Source: Natronococcus pandeyae (GTDB taxonomy: Archaea > Halobacteriota > Halobacteria > Halobacteriales > Natrialbaceae). Taken from it: a stretch of 64,000 nucleotides of DNA. Position numbers and translations under genes: made by a program. The notes under the pieces are model-generated. The model did no database searches. It saw only the letters and a program-made list of their open reading frames with translations, and was not told the DNA's origin. The stretch is from positions 186,001 through 250,000 of the forward strand of contig NZ_PHNJ01000003.1 in NCBI RefSeq assembly GCF_008122205.1. The letters are read 5' to 3'. Positions 27,003 to 36,584 of this stretch are shown here, piece after piece. Each line of letters opens with the position of its first letter. The stretch's first letter is position 1.

Positions 27003-28682
27003 TCACCGAAGTCGTTGTACGTCACTCGGCCCGTACTCGACGGCGCGCTCGAGCCGTTCTTCACCCTGTTCTCGAAGCTCCTCCCGACTCACCTCGCCCG
27101 TCAGAACTGCTTCGACCTGATTCTTGAGTCGTTCGGCGGCCAGTTCGTCCGGGATCGCGACGAAGAGCGCGCCCTGTTCGAGCAGGTCTGCACCGGACTC
27201 GACGTCGACCGCCCGGACCATGATATCGGCGTCGATATCGAGGGCGAGGATCTGTTCCGCCCAAGATTCCCGGGCGACGGTGCCAACGATCAGTCCCGCC
27301 TCCTCGGCGTTGGCGACCGTCCACGTCGACGTCGTCATCACGTCGCCGAGGACGTAGTTCTCGCAGTGATCTTTGACGGCCTCCTCGCGCGTCGGATCGC
27401 TCTCGAGGACGACGTACGATTGATCGATCGACTCGCAGGCTTCGACCACCTGCTGTCCCTCGCGGTCGTAACCCGTCACGATAACGTGATCTTCGAGGCC
27501 GTCGCGCACTTGGCTCCGCTCGCGAACCCGTTCGGTGTCGCTCTCGAAGACGTCGAGTTCGACGAGGCGCTGGAAGCCGGCTTCCGCGTAGCGCTCGGTG
27601 ACCGTCGAGCCGAACATGGTGACGATCGCCGCGAGTACGATCGCGTCGAACAGTTCCGGGACGAGAAGGCCGGCGACCAGCGCCTCGATCGCGATGATGA
27701 GCGCGAACTCGCTCACCTGATCGAGGTTGTAACCAGTAAGCGTTGCCGTCCGGGAGTCGTACTCCCGCCAGCGAAGCACGAGGTAGGTGACCATCGGGTT
27801 GAGTACGAAGACGGCGAACAGGAGCAGGGCACCGATGCCAAGCGTCTCGACCGTCGGTATGGAGACGAGCGCGCCGAGCGTGATGAAGAAGATCGGCGTG
27901 AAGAAGTCCTCGAGGTAGCCGATGGCGTCGACCATCTCGACGTCGTGGGGGTACTCGGAGGCGACCGCGAGGCCGGCGGCGAACGCGCCGACGACGATCG
28001 AGACGCCGACCAGTTCCGCGAGCGCGATGAAGCCGATTATCAGCGAGACGCCGGTCAACATGAGGATCTCGACGTCGCTCTCGGCGGCCGTGACGAACCG
28101 GTCGAAGAGGAACTGCCGGAACAGGAGCGCGGCGCCGATCAGGGCGACGCCGGTCGCCAGTGCGAGGAGGCTTCCCTCCGTGTAGACGAACGCGGACAGC
28201 AACAGGATCGTGCCGATCGCGACCACGTCTTCGACGAAGTGGATGGACTCCGCCATGCGCTCGTGTAGGCTACGCAGCCGGATCCGCCGCTCGAGCAAGC
28301 TGAGCGCGACTAGCGATGAACTGAGCGTCGCGGCGAGCGTGAAGTACAGCGCGTTGAGCCCGTCGAGGCCGATTCCGAGCCCGACCCCGTACATGATCAG
28401 ACCGGTGACGAGCAACTGGACGACCGAGACGATGGTACTGTCGCGTCGCAGACCCCCACCCTCGAGGGGGTCGAGTTCGACGGCGAACGCGAACACGAGG
28501 AAGGCGATCCCCCACTGCGCGAGGTCGAGCAACTGCCCCTCGTCGACGAACAGGCCGACGGCGACGCCCGCCAGCAGGTAGAACGGCACCGTCGGAAGCG
28601 AGTAGTGGGTCGCGAGGAGCAAGAGTGCCGCCGCGACCACGAAGATGAGCGTCAGTGCCGCGATGAACTCGAACTCGCTCAC
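27003..28682 (-). CDS. Kef-type cation:proton antiporter with TrkA-N/C domain (second of pair)
   Basis: 559 residues from GTG 28682. The first 390 residues are 12 or so membrane helices of the CPA2 family (FAFAVELDPLEGGGL, SIVVGAFAAGLAVAS, LDQVSEFALIIAIEA). After that a TrkA-N domain begins at DHVIVTGYDREGQQVVEAC, and a TrkA-C-like end follows. Such proteins exchange K+ or Na+ for protons under nucleotide control. The start overlaps the stop of the upstream antiporter as GTGA (28682-28679), so the two are likely made in a fixed ratio. Confidence 0.9.
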   Translation of the reverse strand: MSEFEFIAALTLIFVVAAALLLLATHYSLPTVPFYLLAGVAVGLFVDEGQLLDLAQWGIAFLVFAFAVELDPLEGGGLRRDSTIVSVVQLLVTGLIMYGVGLGIGLDGLNALYFTLAATLSSSLVALSLLERRIRLRSLHERMAESIHFVEDVVAIGTILLLSAFVYTEGSLLALATGVALIGAALLFRQFLFDRFVTAAESDVEILMLTGVSLIIGFIALAELVGVSIVVGAFAAGLAVASEYPHDVEMVDAIGYLEDFFTPIFFITLGALVSIPTVETLGIGALLLFAVFVLNPMVTYLVLRWREYDSRTATLTGYNLDQVSEFALIIAIEALVAGLLVPELFDAIVLAAIVTMFGSTVTERYAEAGFQRLVELDVFESDTERVRERSQVRDGLEDHVIVTGYDREGQQVVEACESIDQSYVVLESDPTREEAVKDHCENYVLGDVMTTSTWTVANAEEAGLIVGTVARESWAEQILALDIDADIMVRAVDVESGADLLEQGALFVAIPDELAAERLKNQVEAVLTGEVSREELREQGEERLERAVEYGPSDVQRLR

Positions 28683-30427
28683 TCGTCACCACCTCCATCG
28701 ACGTCGGCGGCGGTTCCGATCTCCTCTCGCGGCGGCTCGGTCGGAGTCCCGCCGAGTTCGCGGATCCGGTTCATCGATTCTCGAGCCGAGTCGCGGAACC
28801 GGTCGCGGTCCTCGACGAACGCCTGGACGTACTCGCCGACCAGTTCGCCCGCCATCACCTCCTTGAGAACGACGTAATCGGCACCCAACTCGTAGAGGTC
28901 CGCTGCCTCGTCGACGTGTTCGGCGGTGGCGATGACGAGAGTGTCGTCCTCGGTCTCCTCGATGAGCTGTCGGTTGACCGAGGAGGGACGGGCCATCGAG
29001 AGGACGAACCCGGCGGTCTCGAGGTCGGCCTGCTCGCGGATCTCGCCGTGGCGGACGTCGCCGTAGTAGTAGTCGACGTCCATCGACTCGAGTTCGTCGA
29101 CGTTCTCGGCCGATCGGTCGACGACGACGACGTCGTCGAACTGCTCCTTGATAACGGGGAGTGTCTCTCGAACGACGGGATCGTAGCCGACCAGCAACGC
29201 GTGATCCTCGGTGATCGAGAGCGATGCGTCGCGCTGGTCCTCGTCCTCGAAGCGCCCGAGGTAGGGCTCGGCCAGTTCGTAGAGGCGATTGTTGTAGAGG
29301 ATGATGTACGTCGAGAGTGTCATTGTAACGAGTGCCATGAGGCTGAGATAACCCAGAATCGGTTCGTCGACGAGTTCCTGGGTGACGGCGAGTGCACCGA
29401 CGACGAGCGAGAACTCGCTGACCTGGACCATGTTGATCGAACCCAGGAACGACGTCTCCGGCGCGAAGTTCTCGCGGTCGATCAGGTAGAACATGATGAG
29501 GAAGTTCCCGATCATCAACACGGCTGAGGCGACGAGCGCTTCCTGCCAGTAGGCGAGCAGGTAGTCGGCCTCGAGCTGGAGCCCGATACTCGTAAAGAAG
29601 ACCACGAGGAAGAAGTCGGTCACGGGCCGCATCCGCTCTTTGAGTTCCGTACTGTACGGTAGCTGCGCCAGGCTGAGTCCGGCGATGAACGCCCCGACCT
29701 CGACGGAGAGTTCGAGCGCTTCCGCGACGAAAATGAAGAGGAATGCCCAGGCCAATCCGACGACGAACAGGACGTTTCGGTCGCTAGCGACTGACGCGAG
29801 CAGTTTCGGTAGCAAATACTGGTAGGCGACGTAGGAGACGGCACCGATCGCTGCCATCAGTCCGAGGATGCGAGCTACGTCGAAGAGAATCTCGCCGGCG
29901 GTACCCTCGAGACCCGCGCCGACCAGCGCGAGGACGATCACGAGGTATATGTCCTGGACGATGAGAACGCCGATGTCGATCCGGCCCGGGAGCGTCTTGA
30001 GTTCGTCCTTCTCGTCGAGGAGTTTGACGATGATCGGCGTCGCGCCGAAGACGGTCGCGAGCGCGATGATAAACACGTCCATCCCCCGGAAGCCAAGCAG
30101 GAATGCGATCCCGAACGCCGCCGCAGTCTGGAGGATCGTCTGCCCGACCGCGATGTTGACGATCGGTCTGAGGATGTCTTTGATGCGATCGAATCGCATC
30201 TCGATCCCGAGCACGAACAACAGAAAGCCGAGCCCGAGTTCGGCCATCACTTCGATCAACTGTTCTTCCGTCACGATACCGAGCAGGACGGGTCCCAGAA
30301 CGATTCCGGTTAGAATGTACGCGACGAGCGTCGGTTGGCCCGTTCGTCTGGCGATGTAGCTCAGTACCGTCGCCGTAACGACGACGATCGCGAAGTCGGC
30401 AGCAAGTGCAATTCCTCCGAGTGGCAT
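28679..30427 (-). CDS. Kef-type cation:proton antiporter with TrkA-N domain (first of pair)
   Basis: 582 residues from ATG 30427. The CPA2 membrane part covers residues 1-385 (GLGFLLFVLGIEMRFDRIKD, VEVGAFIAGLSLAQLPYS, MVQVSEFSLVVGALAV). A TrkA-N domain starts near 415 (DHALLVGYDPVVRETLP) and is followed by an acidic C-terminus. It shares layout with the downstream gene but is divergent in sequence, so this looks like an old duplication kept as a pair. Adjacent overlapping genes suggest a hetero-oligomeric antiporter, which is inference. Confidence 0.9.
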   Translation of the reverse strand: MPLGGIALAADFAIVVVTATVLSYIARRTGQPTLVAYILTGIVLGPVLLGIVTEEQLIEVMAELGLGFLLFVLGIEMRFDRIKDILRPIVNIAVGQTILQTAAAFGIAFLLGFRGMDVFIIALATVFGATPIIVKLLDEKDELKTLPGRIDIGVLIVQDIYLVIVLALVGAGLEGTAGEILFDVARILGLMAAIGAVSYVAYQYLLPKLLASVASDRNVLFVVGLAWAFLFIFVAEALELSVEVGAFIAGLSLAQLPYSTELKERMRPVTDFFLVVFFTSIGLQLEADYLLAYWQEALVASAVLMIGNFLIMFYLIDRENFAPETSFLGSINMVQVSEFSLVVGALAVTQELVDEPILGYLSLMALVTMTLSTYIILYNNRLYELAEPYLGRFEDEDQRDASLSITEDHALLVGYDPVVRETLPVIKEQFDDVVVVDRSAENVDELESMDVDYYYGDVRHGEIREQADLETAGFVLSMARPSSVNRQLIEETEDDTLVIATAEHVDEAADLYELGADYVVLKEVMAGELVGEYVQAFVEDRDRFRDSARESMNRIRELGGTPTEPPREEIGTAADVDGGGDE

Positions 30428-30619
30428 CTCAAATCAATTCGTATCGACGACAACACTGCGCACCGGCGAGTAACGCGCTGCCGGCGGTTATTGTACGTGA
30501 GGCGACCACGACCGCCGTGTTCAAAGCGACGATCTCGGTAGTTTCGTGTGCGGTTCTGATTCGGTCGTTTGCCGAGCGTCGTCCACCAGCCACGAGCGCG
30601 CCGTGATCGAATCGGACGT

Positions 30620-32230
30620 TCATCGGTGCTCGAGCACCGTTCCGTCGGCGCCGGCAGCGACCCCAAGCGTCTCGCCGATGGCGACACCCTCGAGCGCCGC
30701 GCTCGAGTCCATCTCGGCGCGTTCCCACTCGGCCGTCGGCCCGGCGCGCTCGTAGACGGCGCCGTCCTCGTCGCAGACGACGAGCCGATCCTCGTGCCGG
30801 GCAATCGCCGTCAGCGCCGTCTCGCCGACGCGTTCGGGCGTCCACGTCGAGCCATCGAATCGGTGGACGACGCCCGCGTCGGTACAGACGTGGCAGTTGC
30901 CCCGATCGCCAGCGGCGATTCCGGTGAGCGTGCCGTCGGCACCCTCGAGCCCGACCGTCTCGAACGTCTTCCCGCCGTCGTCGGTTTCGAAGACACCGTC
31001 GTTCGTATCGCAGCAGTAACCGAGCGACGCGTCGACGAGCGTCGCGTCGCTCAGACTCGAGCCGCTTCCTGGCTTCACGGGCTCCGCCCAGTCGAGATCG
31101 CCGTCGCGGTAGCGCCCGCGAAGGACCTCGCCCGAGCCGTTGATCAGCAGGACGGTCTCGTCGCCGCTCGAGCCCGCGACGGCGATCCCGGCCAGGTTGC
31201 TGGTTTGATCGTCGGGCGCCGAGTAGTCCGTGTGCCGGCCCGACGAGCACTCGAGCCGCCCGACCGCGCCGCCGTCGCCGGCGACCCAGGCAATCTCGCC
31301 GTCGTCGGTCACGCCGACGCCGCGCAGGGGCTGTCCCTGCGCGGCAGGGCCGTCCTCGAGGAGCACGTCCCAGTTTTCGTCGGCAGTGCGCTCGAGGACG
31401 ATCCCGTCGTCGCCGACCGCGAGTGCACCCGGCGACGTGATCACGGCGTCGAGCAGGGCCGCGTCGGTCGGCGAGTCGACCTGCTCCCAGTTCGGTTCGA
31501 CGTCAGATTCCGGTTCGGCGTCGTCCTCGTCGACGTCCGAAACGGGGGCCGTCTCGGTCGACTCGGCGTTCGATTCCTCACCGGCCGTCGGCTCGCGTTC
31601 CGGTTCGGCTTCGGTCGTCAGCTCGTCTTTCCGTTCGGTCGACGCCGCTCGTTCGCTTTCCGTTTCTACCGTATCGTCTTCCGTTTCTGCCGCCGATTCT
31701 GACTCGGACGCAGGTTCCGGCTCGCGTTCCGTGTCGGCTGCAGAGCCCGATCCAGCCGCAGGCGCCGATTCGCGTTCGGCCTCGACCGTGGGCTCGTGTT
31801 CGGTCGCCGGCTCCGGTTCGGATTCCGTCTCGGCTGTAGACGGTGGTTCGGACGCGGGTTTCGACTCCCCTTCCGCCTCGCTCGCGGTCCCCGTTTCGGT
31901 CACGGGTTCGGGTTCGCTCTCCCCCGTCGAGGGCTCGAGCGAATCGGCGTCCGAGGTCGGCGACGGACCGTCGTCGAGATCGCCCCGGTCGGAAAGCGCC
32001 GCCTCGGTCGGCGACGTCGACTCGCCCGCCGAATCGCCTCGCTTCCGAGAGACGTAGAGGACGATCGGCGGAACGATGTAACAGGCGAGTGCCAGGACGA
32101 CGAACCCGCGGTGAACGATGGTGAGCGTCCCGAACGCCGTGAGTCCGGCCGTCGCGACGGCGTGCATCCACGTCTTCGTATACTGCCGAAAGAACGAGCC
32201 GAAACTCTCGGGTTCGGATCCTGTCGCCAT
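30620..32230 (-). CDS. Membrane-anchored beta-propeller protein with long acidic linker
   Basis: 536 residues from ATG 32230. Two hydrophobic helices (about 22-40 and 43-60) are followed by about 200 residues composed mostly of Glu, Ser, Thr, Pro and Ala (repeating ESEPEP and ETES units). From residue 260 a repeat domain begins: WDVLLEDGPAAQGQPLRGVG, EIAWVAGDGGAVGRLE, DDGGKTFETVGLEG and WTPERVGETALTAIA. The DGG..W/F pattern repeats like photosystem assembly factor Ycf48 and sialidase-like propellers. A scaffold or binding role is possible. Function unknown. Confidence 0.78.
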   Translation of the reverse strand: MATGSEPESFGSFFRQYTKTWMHAVATAGLTAFGTLTIVHRGFVVLALACYIVPPIVLYVSRKRGDSAGESTSPTEAALSDRGDLDDGPSPTSDADSLEPSTGESEPEPVTETGTASEAEGESKPASEPPSTAETESEPEPATEHEPTVEAERESAPAAGSGSAADTEREPEPASESESAAETEDDTVETESERAASTERKDELTTEAEPEREPTAGEESNAESTETAPVSDVDEDDAEPESDVEPNWEQVDSPTDAALLDAVITSPGALAVGDDGIVLERTADENWDVLLEDGPAAQGQPLRGVGVTDDGEIAWVAGDGGAVGRLECSSGRHTDYSAPDDQTSNLAGIAVAGSSGDETVLLINGSGEVLRGRYRDGDLDWAEPVKPGSGSSLSDATLVDASLGYCCDTNDGVFETDDGGKTFETVGLEGADGTLTGIAAGDRGNCHVCTDAGVVHRFDGSTWTPERVGETALTAIARHEDRLVVCDEDGAVYERAGPTAEWERAEMDSSAALEGVAIGETLGVAAGADGTVLEHR

Positions 32231-32407
32231 TGACTAGTCGCACCCGTCCTCGAACGGCCGGCTCTCGTTACGACTGTCGGCCACCGGGCCGGCGACGGTC
32301 GGTAACGAGGACTGTACGTTCATCGAATGAGAGTCCGCCTTCCGAACGGAAAAGCCACAACCCTGGGTTTGCCAGAACCCGAACCCGTCGACGTCGAACC
32401 TGCAACG

Positions 32408-32413
32408 TTATAT
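32408..32413 (+). promoter_or_regulatory. TATA box of the pantoate kinase gene
   Basis: TTATAT lies 25-30 bp upstream of ATG 32438. It supports ATG 32438 as the start of a leaderless transcript, rather than the in-frame ATG at 32327, which would lie upstream of this promoter. Confidence 0.6.
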
Positions 32414-32437
32414 CGGGCGAGTGGCAACCGGTGCGTA

Positions 32438-33265
32438 ATGCGCGAGGAGGCGACGGCGTTCGTTCCGGGCCACATTACGGGCTTTTTCAGCACGCACCCG
32501 GACGACGATCCGACGAAGGCCGGCTCACGTGGTGCAGGACTGACGCTCACCGACGGCGTCGAAGTCACCGTCGAACCCGCGACCGAATCGACGGTCGAAC
32601 TCGACGGCGAATCGATCGAGATCGATCCGGTGACGACCGTCCTCGAGACGCTCGACGCGCCGGCCCGCGTCGAGGCCGAGGCGGATCTCCCGATTGGCGC
32701 CGGCTTCGGCGTCTCGGGGGCCATGGCACTCGGCACCGCCGTCGCGGCGAATCACGTCTTCGAGCGGAAGCTTTCGCGAAACGAACTCGTCACGATCGCA
32801 CACGGCGCCGAAGTACAGGCCGGGACCGGCCTGGGCGACGTCGTCGCCCAGGCCCAGGGCGGAATTCCGATCCGCCTCGAGCCGGGGTGCCCGCAGGTAA
32901 ACAAACTCGACGCGATTCCGGCTCGAGCACGTGTCGAGTACGTCACCTTCGGCGAACTCTCGACGGCGGACGTGCTCGCCGGCGACACCGACCAACTCTC
33001 GATGGCCGGCAAGACGGCGCTGTCCCGGATCGTCGAGGAGCCGACGCTGCTCTCCCTGATGTACGCCTCGAGACAGTTCGCTCGCGAGGCCGAACTCCTC
33101 ACGTCCGACGTCGCGGAGACGATCGAGGACGTCGCGGCCGCCGACGGCCAGGCGTCGATGGCGATGCTCGGCGAGACGGTGTTCGCCCTGGGAACCGGGC
33201 TCTCCGACGCCGGCTACGAGCCCTCGGTCTGTGCGACCCATCCCGCCGGTGCGGTGCTCAAGTAG
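32438..33265 (+). CDS. Pantoate kinase (archaeal CoA pathway)
   Basis: 275 residues from ATG 32438 (MREEATAFVPGHITGFF). GHMP-kinase features are FVPGHITGFF at the N-terminus, the phosphate loop PIGAGFGVSGAMALGTA and HGAEVQAGTGLGDVVAQAQGG. Pantoate kinase phosphorylates pantoate to 4-phosphopantoate, the archaeal replacement for PanC/PanK chemistry. The next gene encodes the following enzyme, which strengthens this call. The TATA box argues against the longer in-frame start. Confidence 0.9.
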   Translation: MREEATAFVPGHITGFFSTHPDDDPTKAGSRGAGLTLTDGVEVTVEPATESTVELDGESIEIDPVTTVLETLDAPARVEAEADLPIGAGFGVSGAMALGTAVAANHVFERKLSRNELVTIAHGAEVQAGTGLGDVVAQAQGGIPIRLEPGCPQVNKLDAIPARARVEYVTFGELSTADVLAGDTDQLSMAGKTALSRIVEEPTLLSLMYASRQFAREAELLTSDVAETIEDVAAADGQASMAMLGETVFALGTGLSDAGYEPSVCATHPAGAVLK

Positions 33266-33314
33266 CGCCTGACGGATCGGTCGGCTTTTTATCCGCGAAT
33301 GCGAGTCATCGTTC

Positions 33315-34094
33315 GTGAGCGATTACGACACCGTCTCCGCCGACGTCGAGCACGAAGAGGAGATCCCGGAGGACCACCCCAGATACCAGGACCTGCTCAC
33401 CCGCCACCGGATCGAGCAGGGTGTCGAGAAGGGGATCACCCACCTGCAGGGGATGCACGCCGAGGGCCGAGGCAGCGCCTTCGACTACCTCCTCGGCGAG
33501 GAGACCATCCCGAGCGCAGACGAGGCCGAACGCGTCGCCGCGGCCCACCTCCTGCTCGCCGATCGGCCGGTGCTCTCGATCAACGGCAACGTCGCGGCGC
33601 TCGTTCCCGGCGAGATGGTCGACCTCGCCGAGGCGACCGGCGCCGACCTCGAGGTCAACCTCTTCAACCGCACGCCCGAACGGATCGAGGCGATCGCGGA
33701 TCACCTGCGCGACCACGGCGCCGAGGACGTGAAGGGAGTCGAGGCCGACGCCCGGATCCCGAACCTCGACCACCAGCGCGCGAAGGTCGACGCCGACGGG
33801 ATCCACGCGGCCGACGTCGTGGTCGTCCCGCTCGAGGACGGCGACCGCGCGGAGGCGCTCGAGGCGATGGGCAAGACCGAGATCGTGATCGATCTCAACC
33901 CGCTCTCGCGCTCGCCCCAGGTTGCGGAGGTGCCGATCGTCGACAACATCATCCGGGCGGTGCCGAATATGACCGCTCACGCGCGGGATCTGGCGGGTGC
34001 TGACGAGTCGGAACTGCGCGCGATCGTCGAGACGTTCGACCGGGAGGCGGCGCTCGAGGCGGCGGAAACCCGAATCCGAACCGGCGATCTCTAA
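33315..34094 (+). CDS. 4-phosphopantoate--beta-alanine ligase (phosphopantothenate synthetase)
   Basis: 259 residues from GTG 33315. The family pattern DHPRYQDLLTRHRIEQGVEKG, SINGNVAALVPGEMV, EVNLFNRTPERIEAIADHL, and VIDLNPLSRSPQVAEVPIVDNI is diagnostic for the archaeal enzyme. It joins 4-phosphopantoate and beta-alanine with ATP to make 4'-phosphopantothenate. It sits 49 bp after pantoate kinase on the same strand, so both steps of the archaeal route are probably co-transcribed. Confidence 0.93.
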   Translation: MSDYDTVSADVEHEEEIPEDHPRYQDLLTRHRIEQGVEKGITHLQGMHAEGRGSAFDYLLGEETIPSADEAERVAAAHLLLADRPVLSINGNVAALVPGEMVDLAEATGADLEVNLFNRTPERIEAIADHLRDHGAEDVKGVEADARIPNLDHQRAKVDADGIHAADVVVVPLEDGDRAEALEAMGKTEIVIDLNPLSRSPQVAEVPIVDNIIRAVPNMTAHARDLAGADESELRAIVETFDREAALEAAETRIRTGDL

Positions 34095-34102
34095 CGGTCG
34101 GC

Positions 34103-34768
34103 TCAGAACTCGTCCGTGATACGCGGAGAGACGGCGTCGCGGCCGTCGTCGCGGTCGATAATGTGGCCATCGCTTCCGTCGCCGTCGACGAGCGGCACTC
34201 GAGATTTGATCGACGCGACGGACTCTTTGACCTGGTAGTACGACAGCGAAAAGTACTCGCTCGCCTGGCGACTGATCGAGTCGTCGACTTCGAAGCCGAT
34301 GTCGCAGTCGTCGCCCCGGAGCGTCTTCCCGTCCTCGTCGACGAGCCAGCGGCGGGCCAGTTCGACGCCCTTCTCGGCGTCGTACCCCCGGGCGACGTAG
34401 TGTCTGTAGGGGTGACGAATCCAGGAACACTCCCAGTGAGCGTAGACGTCGACGCCCTCCGCTCCGTCGAGTTCGTGGAGGACGATGTGGAGCTGGTACG
34501 ACGCCAGCGGCGACGCTCGCCACACCCACGATCCCTCGGCGGTGTTGCCGTCCATCCGGACCTTCACCGCGGAGATCGGATTCCGCGAAAAGCCCAGGTC
34601 GTCGAGCAGCGACTCGATGTCGTCTTCCGAACAGTGGGCGGTCAGCACGTATTCGTCGGCGGTGGTGTGCGTGACGGCGTAGCCGTCGAAGGTTCCCCGC
34701 AGAAGGTAGTGGATCTGCGGGTAGACGGTCCGCCGGGCGGCGTTGATAGCGTCCTCACTGTAGCCCAT
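34103..34768 (-). CDS. Conserved haloarchaeal hypothetical protein
   Basis: 221 residues from ATG 34768 (MGYSEDAINAARRTVYPQIH). It appears soluble and rich in aromatic residues (WVWRASPLASYQLHIVLHEL, YAHWECSWIRHPYRHYVARGY). The C-terminal part has a D/G-rich loop region. No catalytic signature or known fold can be named from the sequence. The stop lies 8 bases from the stop of the convergent phosphopantothenate synthetase gene. Confidence 0.7.
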   Translation of the reverse strand: MGYSEDAINAARRTVYPQIHYLLRGTFDGYAVTHTTADEYVLTAHCSEDDIESLLDDLGFSRNPISAVKVRMDGNTAEGSWVWRASPLASYQLHIVLHELDGAEGVDVYAHWECSWIRHPYRHYVARGYDAEKGVELARRWLVDEDGKTLRGDDCDIGFEVDDSISRQASEYFSLSYYQVKESVASIKSRVPLVDGDGSDGHIIDRDDGRDAVSPRITDEF

Positions 34769-35087
34769 ACGACTGGAGAGTACCCTCGAGCAACCGTATG
34801 AACGTTCGGCAGGCACTGTCTACCCGCTGTAGAACTGCTGTCTCGTGACGGTGTTCGGAGCACACCGACTCGCCGAGAGCATCGACCACCACGAAAGGCC
34901 CCGGGCCGCTCGAGTCGGGTGGCTCGCTGCGCGCTCGCTTCACCCACGGACAGTCGAGCGGAGAGCGAACGGACAGTCCGTAACTGATAGAGTACGGGTT
35001 ACCAGTAAAATCGCAGGACATCGTGGTGTGTATGCACATGCTGGTGGAAGGGTTAGGTGGCTACTGGTTGACGATCGTTACACTCGC
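34769..35087. other. Intergenic region between divergent genes
   Basis: 319 bases with no convincing gene; open frames here have poor composition. A direct repeat ACGGACAGTC occurs at about 34948 and 34971. An AGTAAAAT stretch near 35006 could be promoter-like, and TTACACT precedes the HalOD1 ATG as at 17062. Confidence 0.4.
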
Positions 35088-35378
35088 ATGAACACGACTA
35101 ACAGCGACGACGTTATTACGCGACAACGAATCAATACCGAGCAAGATGCCCCGGCGGCCCAGGTCGTCGAACTCGTCGCCGACCTCGAGGGACGGGAACC
35201 GACGGAACTGCCGCCGATCTACTACAGCGTCGACGAACTTCTCGCGGATCTCTTCTCGTCGCCGCCGAAGGCGGAGGCCGATGCGTCGCTCGAGTTCACC
35301 TACGAGGGATACCAGATCCGCGTCCAGCAAAACGGCGTGACGACGGTTTCGAACCGTACGCAAGCGGCACCCGGCTAA
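35088..35378 (+). CDS. HalOD1 output-domain protein (second)
   Basis: 96 residues from ATG 35088. The pattern VVELVADLEGREPTELPPIYYSVDELLADLF followed by LEFTYEGYQIRVQQNGVTTV matches HalOD1. It stands alone here, with no zinc-finger gene coupled to it as in the first copy at 17069. The unknown role and the common upstream TTACACT suggest a similar regulation. Confidence 0.8.
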   Translation: MNTTNSDDVITRQRINTEQDAPAAQVVELVADLEGREPTELPPIYYSVDELLADLFSSPPKAEADASLEFTYEGYQIRVQQNGVTTVSNRTQAAPG

Positions 35379-35492
35379 CTGACGGCGTGAGCAGCCGATC
35401 GCTCCGCGTCCGCGGCCGTTCGCTCGCGCTCGACGTCGGTCGGTCTGTGACGGATTTCTCTCGCAGCTGAAGCCGTGGGCTCTCTCGTTACG

Positions 35493-35499
35493 TATAAAA
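35493..35499 (+). promoter_or_regulatory. TATA box of tyrS
   Basis: TATAAAA lies 28-34 bp upstream of ATG 35527, the expected position for a leaderless tyrS transcript. Confidence 0.6.
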
Positions 35500-35526
35500 C
35501 CGTTCGACGGATGCGATTAGACAGAG

Positions 35527-36507
35527 ATGGACGCCTACGAGTTGATCACGAGAAACGCCGAGGAAATCGTAACCGACGAGGAGGTGCGCGAACTCGCGCA
35601 AGCGCCCGAGGACAAGCGCGTCTACGTCGGCTACGAGCCCTCCGGCGTACTCCACCTGGGACACCTGCTGACGGCCAACAAGCTCATCGACCTCCAGGAC
35701 GCCGGCATGGAGGTCGTCGTCCTGCTCGCGGACGTCCACGCCTACCTCAACGGGAAGGGCACGTTCGAGGAGATCCGCGAGACTGCAGAACAGATGCAGG
35801 CGCAGTTCGTCGCCTACGGTCTCGACGAGGAAAACACCGAGTTCGTCTACGGCTCGGAGTTCCAGCTCGACGAGGAGTACACCCTCGACCTGCACGAACT
35901 CGAGCTTTCGACGACGATGAACCGCGCCCAGCGCGCGATGGCCGAACTGCAGTCCGGCGAGACGGCGAAGGTCAGCCACCTCGTCTACCCGCTGATGCAG
36001 GCGCTGGACATCGAGTACCTCGACCTCGACCTCGCCGTCGGCGGCCTCGACCAGCGCAAGGTCCACATGCTCCACCGTGAGGAGCTCCCCGACCTGGGCT
36101 ACGAATCCCGGCCGTGTCTGCACACCCCGATCGTCGCCGACCTCACCAGCGGCGAGGGCAAGATGTCCTCGAGCGAGGGCGTGACGATCTCGATGGAGGA
36201 CTCGACCGAGGAGTTAGAGGAGAAGGTCAACTCGGCGTTCTGTCCGCCGACGCGCGACCCGGAAGACAATCTCGAGAACCCCGTCCTCGAACTCTTCGAG
36301 TACCACGTCTTCCCCCGGTTCGACGAAGTCGTCGTCGAACGCCCCGACAAGTACGGCGGCGACCTCACCTACGAGGCGTACGAGAGTCTGGCCGCGGACC
36401 TCGAGTCCGGCGAACTCCACCCGGCCGACGCCAAGGGAACGCTCGCGACCTACCTCGACGAACTGATCGCGCCGGGCCGCGAGAAGCTGCGCGAACTGCG
36501 AAGCTAA
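35527..36507 (+). CDS. tyrS: Tyrosyl-tRNA synthetase
   Basis: 326 residues, the short archaeal/eukaryotic type. The HIGH-like motif is HLGH (43-46) and the KMSKS motif is KMSSS (212-216). The Tyr pocket region YPLMQALDIEYLDLDLAVGGLDQRK is well conserved. It charges tRNA-Tyr in the cytoplasm. The start at ATG 35527 is supported by the TATA box about 30 bp upstream. Confidence 0.96.
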   Translation: MDAYELITRNAEEIVTDEEVRELAQAPEDKRVYVGYEPSGVLHLGHLLTANKLIDLQDAGMEVVVLLADVHAYLNGKGTFEEIRETAEQMQAQFVAYGLDEENTEFVYGSEFQLDEEYTLDLHELELSTTMNRAQRAMAELQSGETAKVSHLVYPLMQALDIEYLDLDLAVGGLDQRKVHMLHREELPDLGYESRPCLHTPIVADLTSGEGKMSSSEGVTISMEDSTEELEEKVNSAFCPPTRDPEDNLENPVLELFEYHVFPRFDEVVVERPDKYGGDLTYEAYESLAADLESGELHPADAKGTLATYLDELIAPGREKLRELRS

Positions 36508-36584
36508 GGGTTCGGCCGCCGGCAGTCGCGGCTCCTCGTTTCGCGGACCGACGGATCGCTCCCGGTCGCGCCCACCCGTACGGC

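Noticed and set aside
34755-35039. 94-residue minus-strand ORF in the intergenic region
   Set aside because: Poor codon bias, no family, and it overlaps the start of the 221-residue gene.
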